In this document: positions 1 to 5,585 of the stretch, one piece after another
Numbering within the stretch: position 1 is the first letter of the stretch
Layout: every line of letters starts with the position of its first letter
Source: CAYNTC01 sp964432925
GTDB lineage: Bacteria > Planctomycetota > Phycisphaerae > Sedimentisphaerales > Anaerobacaceae
NCBI GenBank assembly: GCA_964432925.1
Contig: CAYSPM010000033.1
Location: 1 to 20,860 of the forward strand
Direction of reading: 5' to 3'
Length of the DNA: 20,860 bases
Notes under the pieces: generated by a model
Database searches by the model: none
What the model was told of the DNA's origin: nothing
The model's input: the letters and a program-made list of their open reading frames with translations, nothing else
Program-made: the position numbers and the translations under genes

Positions 1-814
1 TCACCAGAAAGCCCGAACTAACGGAGATTATTACCGATGGTATCTGGCTAACAAGGCCATCTCCAATTGAAAGGATAGAATATGTCTTTATGGCGTTGGC
101 AACAGTCATGCCGCGAGTATAGCCCATTGCTATGCCACCTACGACGTTCACGGCAGTTATTATCAGGCCTGCCTTGGCATCGCCCCTGATGAATTTACTG
201 GCGCCGTCCATCGCTCCGTAGAATTCGCTTTCCTTAACAATCTTAGTCCTACGTTCGTTAGCTTGAGTCTCGGTAATAATCCCTGCGTTCAGGTCTGCAT
301 CAATTGCCATCTGTTTGCCGGGCATCGCATCAAGAGTAAAACGAGCAGAGACTTCGCTTATTCGTTCGGCGCCTTTGGTGATCACTACGAACTGAATAAC
401 GACGAGAATAAGGAAGATTACCAGCCCCACAACGAAACTACCGCCGGCAACGAAACCGCCAAAGGTCTGGATGATCTTGCCGGCATTGCCCTGCAAGAGT
501 ATCAATCTGGTTGATGCAACGTTAAGAGAGAGCCGAAACAGCGTCACGAACAGAAGCAACGACGGAAAAGCGGACAACTCCAGCGCTTCTTTTGATGAAA
601 GTGTAACGATAAGAACAGCCACCGACAGCGATATGCTGCACGCAAGAAGCAAATCCAACAGCGGTGTGGGCAAAGGAATAATAAGGGTGGCCAGAATTGC
701 GACCAAGCCCATGGCCAAAATAATATTACTATGCAAAGCCAAGGGTGTGTTAAGCAGGTCCTCGCCTGTCACCTTCTGATCCGATAATGAGTTTGACCCG
801 CCGGGAATTGCCAT
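1..814 (-). CDS. flhA: Flagellar export gate protein FlhA, N-terminal part (3' end beyond window)
   Basis: FlhA is the large membrane subunit of the flagellar type III export gate and couples proton flow to substrate export. The 271 visible residues start at an ATG (814-812) and show the family order. Hydrophobic helices begin near residue 30. The hallmark stretch with FRLSLNVASTRLIL follows, and then the very conserved cytoplasmic loop (FVVITKGAERISEVSARF, then LDAMPGKQMAIDADLNAG). Further membrane helices come after. The reading frame stays open to base 1, so at least 400 residues, including the cytoplasmic domain, lie outside. It is the last gene seen in the minus-strand motility operon, 90 bp after the fliN stop. 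That gap holds a 7-bp tandem array. An AAGGAT stretch shortly upstream of the ATG is a plausible ribosome site. The identification is secure from the loop motif. Confidence 0.97.
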   Translation of the reverse strand, partial: MAIPGGSNSLSDQKVTGEDLLNTPLALHSNIILAMGLVAILATLIIPLPTPLLDLLLACSISLSVAVLIVTLSSKEALELSAFPSLLLFVTLFRLSLNVASTRLILLQGNAGKIIQTFGGFVAGGSFVVGLVIFLILVVIQFVVITKGAERISEVSARFTLDAMPGKQMAIDADLNAGIITETQANERRTKIVKESEFYGAMDGASKFIRGDAKAGLIITAVNVVGGIAMGYTRGMTVANAIKTYSILSIGDGLVSQIPSVIISVSSGFLV

Positions 815-864
815 TATCAATCCTTGTGCCGTATATAAAACTTGTAAACAGTAACTGGTTATTT

Positions 865-913
865 ACCAATCACCAATTACCAATTACCAATTACGAATTA
901 CGAATTACGAATT
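865..913. repeat. Heptanucleotide tandem array, 7 units (ACCAATT/ACGAATT)
   Basis: Seven consecutive 7-bp units: ACCAATC, three ACCAATT, three ACGAATT. The switch from C to G at the third base is clean, so the array looks like two sub-blocks amplified in turn. Its right end runs into fliN and supplies the TAA stop (905-907) and several of the last codons. It resembles the short tandemly repeated heptamers described in cyanobacteria. The function is unknown. Confidence 0.9.
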
Positions 914-1333
914 ACTATTCGTCTCTGCTGCCTCAGCCTCAACTTCCACGCCAATGACCCTTTTTATTCTCACTCCAAAACAGCCATCGACTACAACCAC
1001 ATCCCCTTCCGCAAATTTAGCATCCTTCAGATACAGATCCACCGGTGAATCAACAGACTTACTGAGCGTTAGCACCGAGCCGGGTCCGAGCTGCAACAGC
1101 CGCCTAACTGGTATCTCCGTTTGGCCAAGACTGACAGTAACCAACACGCCCATATCCAACAGAATGTCAAACCCCTTAGGGGCTTGCCCCTTAGGGGCGA
1201 GAGCTCCAGTCTCGACAGCCTCAGAGAACTCAACAGACTGCACTTGTTTCTTAGAGTCCTTTTCCGAGGCGGTATCTTTAGGCTGCTCACTCTTCTTGGA
1301 CTTTTGATCCGTAGCTTTGGCAGTTTTTGGCAT
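905..1333 (-). CDS. fliN: Flagellar motor switch protein FliN
   Basis: FliN forms most of the cytoplasmic C-ring that sets rotation direction and helps dock export cargo. The 142-residue protein has a lysine-rich, charged N-terminal half (1-40), a linker, and a C-terminal SpoA/FliN domain (about 55-132). The domain shows the family pattern ILLDMGVLVTVSLG, then LLQLGPGSVLTL, a PVDLYLKDAKFAEGDVVVVD block and FGVRI. Residues 46-54 (APKGQAPKG) are encoded by a 27-bp palindromic insert (1172-1198) in the linker just before the SpoA domain. The last residues and the stop lie in the heptanucleotide array. It starts 15 bp after the fliM stop, and an AAGGGG stretch upstream may serve as the ribosome site. 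Its position after fliM and before flhA supports the call. Confidence 0.95.
   Translation of the reverse strand: MPKTAKATDQKSKKSEQPKDTASEKDSKKQVQSVEFSEAVETGALAPKGQAPKGFDILLDMGVLVTVSLGQTEIPVRRLLQLGPGSVLTLSKSVDSPVDLYLKDAKFAEGDVVVVDGCFGVRIKRVIGVEVEAEAAETNSNS
1172..1198. repeat. Double palindromic element (family A) inside fliN
   Basis: Two copies of the 12-mer CCCCTTAGGGGC are separated by TTG, 27 bp in all, so the reading frame of fliN is kept. Each half folds on itself (CCCC/GGGG), and the middle GGGG-CTT-GCCCC can fold too. A related CCCCTAAGGGG occurs in non-coding DNA at 9472-9482. The encoded peptide is the direct repeat APKG-Q-APKG. Confidence 0.8.
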
Positions 1334-1348
1334 TTTTTTTGATCCCCT

Positions 1349-2356
1349 TCAAACTGTTAAAGGCGCACCCACAGGATTTGAACTTTCTGTATTTTCAAAA
1401 TAAGATTCCGTGATGGCCACTGCTCGCTGATTAGCTGATCGAGCAGGCCTGCCACGAAAAATTGTTCGGCCTTCGATGATAAGCTCGGCTGGCTCTTCAA
1501 TGGGCTTATTAAGCAGTAGTATGTCACAGGGTCGCAAACCCGCTACCTCTTCAAAGGTTACCGCTATAGAGGCTAACCTGGCAAAGACAAGAACCGGCAT
1601 CTGCTGGAGGTGTTGTAGTATAGCCTTTGAGTTATCGTCTTTTGAAAGCTGATTATCGTCTTGAAGAGTCTTGCCCACCACAGGGGCCAGCGTTGCGCAA
1701 GGAATTACGGAGTATACTTCAGAGCTACTTGATGATTTAGCCTTTCCGATGGTAAGTATTATCCGGCAAAATTCTTCCACGCCCTGCAGCTCAACAGGCA
1801 ACGTTCCTGTGGTGAAAGCCGCAGCCGGGCTAAAATCATGGTATCCATGCAGACAACCACAGAACGCTTCAACAACAGCCGAAGCGACATCTAACAGCAG
1901 CGATTCCTCTAATTGGGATAAACTACTTGCTGGCTCCTTTTCAGTTTCAGAATCCCCAAGTAGTAGTGAAAGCCAGTTAAGAGCTGTTTGCGCAGGTATA
2001 CAAGCGAATCCACGCGGGTGTTCCTGATCCGATCCAAAAGTTAGATAACGGTTATGCTGACCTTCGGTCTGTAGTTGCTCGCCCAATTCGCCGGCAAAGT
2101 GCTGCTTAATCGAACCGACAGTAACATTGAAATCGCTCCGAAAGAAATGAGCGAGTTTCTCGGCTACTGCCGTTGCCGCTTGCCTGGCTAATTCTTCAAG
2201 TCGCTCGACCTGTTCGCCGTTGAAGTAGTGTGGCTCGTGCCAGTCGTATTCGGTGGCCTCTACCTGCTCCGTATCCGCAGCCGCGGCTGAACCGACCGCA
2301 GCAAGCAACTGCTGTATCTTTGTTCTGCTCAGGCTACTCGTGAGTTCATCAGTCAT
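1349..2356 (-). CDS. fliM: Flagellar motor switch protein FliM (divergent)
   Basis: FliM links the C-ring to CheY-phosphate and to FliN and FliG. The 335-residue length is normal for the family. An N-terminal LSRTKIQQLL segment matches the usual LSQ-x-EID-x-LL opening. Next comes a CheC-like middle region, with YDWHEPHYFNGEQVERLEELA corresponding to the family's YDF-x-RPx(4)F-x-EQ opening. A C-terminal SpoA domain (about 255-320) follows: MPVLVFARLASIAVTFEEVAG, LRPCDILLLNKPIEEP, then GRTIFRGRPARSANQRAVAI. Sequence similarity to textbook FliM is weak in the middle part, so the call rests on both ends plus position between fliL and fliN. Its ATG overlaps the fliL stop (ATGA, 2356-2353), indicating translational coupling. 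Confidence 0.88.
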   Translation of the reverse strand: MTDELTSSLSRTKIQQLLAAVGSAAAADTEQVEATEYDWHEPHYFNGEQVERLEELARQAATAVAEKLAHFFRSDFNVTVGSIKQHFAGELGEQLQTEGQHNRYLTFGSDQEHPRGFACIPAQTALNWLSLLLGDSETEKEPASSLSQLEESLLLDVASAVVEAFCGCLHGYHDFSPAAAFTTGTLPVELQGVEEFCRIILTIGKAKSSSSSEVYSVIPCATLAPVVGKTLQDDNQLSKDDNSKAILQHLQQMPVLVFARLASIAVTFEEVAGLRPCDILLLNKPIEEPAELIIEGRTIFRGRPARSANQRAVAITESYFENTESSNPVGAPLTV

Positions 2357-2955
2357 TGTATCGCAAACTCCTTGAAAAGAACCCGGGTCAGTTGAGGTCT
2401 TGAGTCTGGAAAAAGATGCTGGTTAAAAGAGTCTAATATTTCTGCTTGTATGCGTCTGAGGTTCCTTTCTCCCCTGATATTCTCAATCGTCTGATTTGCC
2501 AGATACAGAGTAAGCAAATGCTTCAGACGCGGGTTTTTCTGCTCAAGAAAAGATGTGCCTTCCTTCTGGTCTAAGTTATTACTGATCTCCAGCGTCAAAG
2601 CTACTCGAACATACCGTGTAACGCCCGGTTCATTGAGATTTGCCACTACCGGCTCCAAATCGTAGTACCAGGTGCCCACTGAGTCATCCGCAGTGGCACC
2701 TACTCCTTGCGATGGTGCGCCGACTTGTTCTGTTTGCGCCGTAAGGCGTCCTGCGGGCTGCTCACTTACCTCCGGCTCATTCTCTTGGCGGCCACCAAAT
2801 ACGCGCCCAAGGCCAAAGCCCATCCCTACAGAAATGAGCACTACACCAGCCAACATTATCCATGGCAAAAATCGTTTAATTGAGGCCTTGCCACCAGATT
2901 CTTGCTTCTCCGGCTCTTTTTGCTGTTTTACATCATTTTCATTTTCGTCTGCCAT
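2353..2955 (-). CDS. fliL: Flagellar basal body-associated protein FliL
   Basis: FliL is a single-pass inner-membrane protein that surrounds the stators and modulates torque. The 200 residues comprise a charged cytoplasmic tail (1-28), one membrane helix (about 29-52, PWIMLAGVVLISVGMGFGLG), a low-complexity periplasmic linker (55-92), and the FliL domain. The domain shows the typical WYYDLEPVVANLNEPGVTRYVRVALTLE strand block and ends in an LTRVLFKEFAIQ tail, as FliL proteins do. Residues of about 66-74 in the linker (QPAGRLTAQ) are encoded by a 23-bp dispersed palindromic element that also occurs in the regulator gene upstream. The start is 80 bp downstream of the regulator stop and its stop overlaps fliM. 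Confidence 0.93.
   Translation of the reverse strand: MADENENDVKQQKEPEKQESGGKASIKRFLPWIMLAGVVLISVGMGFGLGRVFGGRQENEPEVSEQPAGRLTAQTEQVGAPSQGVGATADDSVGTWYYDLEPVVANLNEPGVTRYVRVALTLEISNNLDQKEGTSFLEQKNPRLKHLLTLYLANQTIENIRGERNLRRIQAEILDSFNQHLFPDSRPQLTRVLFKEFAIQ
2738..2760. repeat. Palindromic element (family C) inside fliL
   Basis: 23 bp matching 3469-3491 at 21 of 23 positions in the same orientation. Two hairpins follow one another: CGCC-GTAA-GGCG, then GTCC-TGC-GGGC (one G:U pair). It encodes PAGRLTA in the periplasmic linker of FliL. The same frame is used in the second copy, where it gives SAGRPTA. Confidence 0.75.
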
Positions 2956-3035
2956 CTTTCTGCTCTCTACCTCGACTGATTGTTATGAAGTTTGAAAATC
3001 GTTTTCTAACTCATTGCACAATGTAAATTCTATGA

Positions 3036-4658
3036 CTACACTGATACCGGTAGGCACTGCCGCTGCCGATATCGACGTATCTTTTCGCGTAACGTTCTAT
3101 CGCTTATGCCCAAGACCTTCGCGGCTCGGGTGCGATTGCCGTTCGTCTGTTGGAGCGTGTCCAAGATCGCCTGCCGCTCCACTTGCTCAAGCGGCACTCC
3201 CCCCAATCCACCCCTGATGGGCAACTGCCTGCTCTCAACGGCTTCTTGGCCGACGGACTCCATGATTGGGCCATTTAGGCTGTGCTGGGGTAACGGCTGT
3301 AACTCGTCAAAAAGCCAGGAAACGTCGGCTAAGGATAAGGTTTGGCCAAACCCTAAAATCAGCGATGTCAACACAGCATTTCGCAACTGCCGAACATTAC
3401 CGGGCCAATGGTATTTGGTAAAAATGTCCATCATGGCTGGATCAAGTTTCGTGATGCGACGTTGTGCCGCCGTAGGGCGTCCTGCGGACTGGCGCGCGTA
3501 GAGATTGACAAAATGCCATATAAGTTCAGTTAAATCCTCGACCCGTTCCCTAAGTGGAGAGACCACCAATCGCACGCCGTTTAACCTGTAGTAAAGGTCC
3601 TGACGGAACCGACCCAACTGTACCTCTTGCAGCAAATCTTTGTTAGTGGTGCTGATTACTCGAACGTCTACTTTGATGTTGTCGTTCCCACCAACCCGTT
3701 CAAACTCCTGCTGTTCAAGGATTCTCAATAGCTTTGCCTGAAACCTCAGTGGCGTCTCACTAATCTCATCCAGCAACAACGTTCCTCCGTGAGCCATTTC
3801 AAATCTGCCCTTACGCTGGGCGTGGGCGCCGGTAAACGCTCCTTTCTCATGGCCGAAAAGCTCGCTTTCAAGGAGCGAATCACTCAACGCAGCACAATTG
3901 ACTCTGACATAGGGGCCAAGAGTCCTTTTGCTCTTGTGATGGATAAGAAAAGAAATCAGTTCTTTTCCTGTCCCACTTTCGCCACTTATCAAAACCGGTG
4001 CCGAAGTGGGTGCTATTCTTTCCGCTAAACTGACAGTCTGAGTCAGCTTCGGACTCTTACCGACGATCTGATACAAACATCGATTCCCCTGTCTTGCTGA
4101 GGCTACTGTTGAGACGCTGTGGTTTGGCAGGAAAGTCTCCAACAGTCGTTCTGTTTTCTGACGCTCAAGTGGTTTAATCAGGAAATCGCAACAGCCTGCA
4201 CGAATCGCCTGCACGGCTCTTTCTATTCCATGGCGAAGCACAGTCCTAGGGACTCCTTGCGGAGTGCTATCGGGATCGGAACAGTCGGCACATTGCTTGG
4301 CCTGTGCTTTCAAAGCCTCTGCCTGCATGGTCCCTATCCGAGTGACATCAGCCATCATAATCACAGGTAGCTCAGGCGAATTTGCTCTGATTTTCTTTAA
4401 AAGGTCAAGATTACTCGTTGACTGATTGCACACCTCACCACTTGGGCTAATTGTCTCACCGATAAATGCAAGGTCGAAGCTGTTTTTATCAAGCAGGTCG
4501 AGGGCAGTTCTTTTGTCGCCGGCGAGATTTGCCTGTAAGCCCTTTTGTGCTAAGATTTCAAGCAAAAATCGAGCCATGTTTGTATCGTTATCAACGATTA
4601 AAACACTGGCAACATCTTTTCTTTTTTCAACTTGCTTTTCGTTGTTCGTCTTGGCCAT
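3036..4658 (-). CDS. Sigma-54-dependent transcriptional activator with atypical receiver domain
   Basis: An NtrC-type enhancer-binding protein of 540 residues. The receiver-like domain (about 17-165) starts VLIVDNDTNMARF and ends AIRAGCCDFLIKPLE. The phospho-acceptor position reads DLAFIGE, with Gly instead of Asp, and the switch Thr is Ala (PVIMMAD), although Lys162 remains. An insertion of about 30 residues separates beta-4 from the AVQAIRAG helix. The AAA+ domain is complete: Walker A GESGTGKE (226-233), sigma-54 contact GAFTGA (273-278), Walker B GGTLLLDE (291-298) and YHWPGNVRQLRN. A Fis-type helix-turn-helix ends the protein (NRTRAAKVLGISDRTLREKI). Two palindromic elements are embedded in frame, one in the receiver insertion and one in the helical lid. 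Located inside the motility operon, it is likely an FlgR/FleQ-type flagellar activator that works without phosphorylation. Confidence 0.93.
   Translation of the reverse strand: MAKTNNEKQVEKRKDVASVLIVDNDTNMARFLLEILAQKGLQANLAGDKRTALDLLDKNSFDLAFIGETISPSGEVCNQSTSNLDLLKKIRANSPELPVIMMADVTRIGTMQAEALKAQAKQCADCSDPDSTPQGVPRTVLRHGIERAVQAIRAGCCDFLIKPLERQKTERLLETFLPNHSVSTVASARQGNRCLYQIVGKSPKLTQTVSLAERIAPTSAPVLISGESGTGKELISFLIHHKSKRTLGPYVRVNCAALSDSLLESELFGHEKGAFTGAHAQRKGRFEMAHGGTLLLDEISETPLRFQAKLLRILEQQEFERVGGNDNIKVDVRVISTTNKDLLQEVQLGRFRQDLYYRLNGVRLVVSPLRERVEDLTELIWHFVNLYARQSAGRPTAAQRRITKLDPAMMDIFTKYHWPGNVRQLRNAVLTSLILGFGQTLSLADVSWLFDELQPLPQHSLNGPIMESVGQEAVESRQLPIRGGLGGVPLEQVERQAILDTLQQTNGNRTRAAKVLGISDRTLREKIRRYRQRQCLPVSV
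3469..3491. repeat. Palindromic element (family C) inside the sigma-54 activator gene
   Basis: 23 bp nearly identical to 2738-2760 in fliL. The arms are GCC-GTAG-GGC followed by GTCC-TGC-GGAC (perfect). It encodes SAGRPTA at about residues 389-397, in the helical subdomain between the YAR helix and the YHWPGNVR motif, where NtrC proteins normally have a slightly shorter loop. Confidence 0.75.
4242..4265. repeat. Palindromic element (family B) inside the sigma-54 activator gene
   Basis: 24 bp made of two overlapping hairpins: AGTCC-TAG-GGACT, then ACTCC-TTGC-GGAGT. At least 23 contiguous bases recur, in opposite orientation, at 6934-6957 in the TPR gene. Here it encodes STPQGVPRT at about residues 131-139, inside the extra segment of the receiver domain. 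Confidence 0.85.
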
Positions 4659-4736
4659 GTTTACCTTCGAGATGCTCTAATATTGTTCCTAAAATCTTTC
4701 AGTTCTGGACATCATGTACTATGCACTCGTAGATAT

Positions 4737-5585
4737 TCACGAGCCTTGTTCAGCAACTAACGACTTTGGCTCGACCTGCAGATACCAGTCGATCAATCTT
4801 ATTCGTGCTTTCACCAAATCACTCCATGGCGAATCGGGGTATTCTACGAGTAGCTGTTCATATATTTGTTTAGCCGAGGGAAGATCATCATGGCGAAGGC
4901 AATTGCCTGTTTGAAATAAGGCCCAAGCACTGTCCTGGCCTGAGGCAACGCCATCTCTTTCCATACGCTCAAACGCTTGCCGATAGAACTTCGCCGCCTT
5001 TTTGAGATGCCCGCTGAGGAACAGAACCTCACCTAACGCGAGAGGATCGTACAGTTGGCTAGGATTTCGCGACATCTTTTCGAGCATAAGCAGAGTATCC
5101 TCGGCAATCGGCTTATAGGGCAGGTTAGTCACCCTCTCGATCTCAATGGCTTGGTCATCAATTTGTTCCTTAACCGGTTCCTGCGGGACATCTGTGGGCA
5201 AAGATATTTGCTCGGGTTCTGCTGCCGGCACCAGCTCTACAGCAGCGAGAGGCCCGGATATACGTCTGGCCGGTTCAAATTTAACCGAACGTATCTGCTC
5301 GATCAAACGCTGAAGTTCAATTCTATATTTGTCGTCTCTTTCGCCATAGGGCACGCTTAACCTGCTTTGCCACAACTTTTGCGAAATAGTACTATCTGTT
5401 CTTTGTCCGGAGTTGCTCGGTTGGGCCTTGGAGCCGGTAGTGAACGGCACGTTTTGCCAAGTGTCGTTGTCGGCCCCTATCTCGGGGCTCATCGATAACA
5501 CTATGCAAGACAATAGCAGCAAACAAGCGAATCGGCCTGAATGGCTTTTTGTTTCTGACCACAACTTTCTTGTTTTGGGTTTCAT
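4737..5585 (-). CDS. Secreted TPR-like protein of the motility operon
   Basis: A 282-residue protein with an N-terminal signal peptide (FACLLLLSCIVLSMSPEIGA, about residues 19-38). A long Pro/Glu-rich linker follows, then a C-terminal alpha-helical repeat region of TPR type (about 170-265), with LALGEVLFLSGHLKKAAKFYRQA and WALFQTGNCLRHDDLPSAKQIYEQLL. I do not recognise a specific family. Its ATG overlaps the stop of the larger TPR gene upstream (ATGA, 5585-5582), so the two are probably translated together. The product should act in the periplasm, perhaps as a partner of the membrane-anchored TPR protein. A role in flagellar assembly is inferred only from the operon. Confidence 0.8.
   Translation of the reverse strand: MKPKTRKLWSETKSHSGRFACLLLLSCIVLSMSPEIGADNDTWQNVPFTTGSKAQPSNSGQRTDSTISQKLWQSRLSVPYGERDDKYRIELQRLIEQIRSVKFEPARRISGPLAAVELVPAAEPEQISLPTDVPQEPVKEQIDDQAIEIERVTNLPYKPIAEDTLLMLEKMSRNPSQLYDPLALGEVLFLSGHLKKAAKFYRQAFERMERDGVASGQDSAWALFQTGNCLRHDDLPSAKQIYEQLLVEYPDSPWSDLVKARIRLIDWYLQVEPKSLVAEQGS

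Noticed and set aside
954..1307. Open frames opposite fliN, fliM, the TPR genes and the GLUG gene
   Set aside because: They are antisense or shifted shadows of the real genes, with no ribosome sites and no domain signals.
2278..2289. Perfect palindrome CAGCCGCGGCTG in fliM
   Set aside because: It encodes a simple Ala run, has no second copy in the window and does not match any of the hairpin families, so chance is sufficient.
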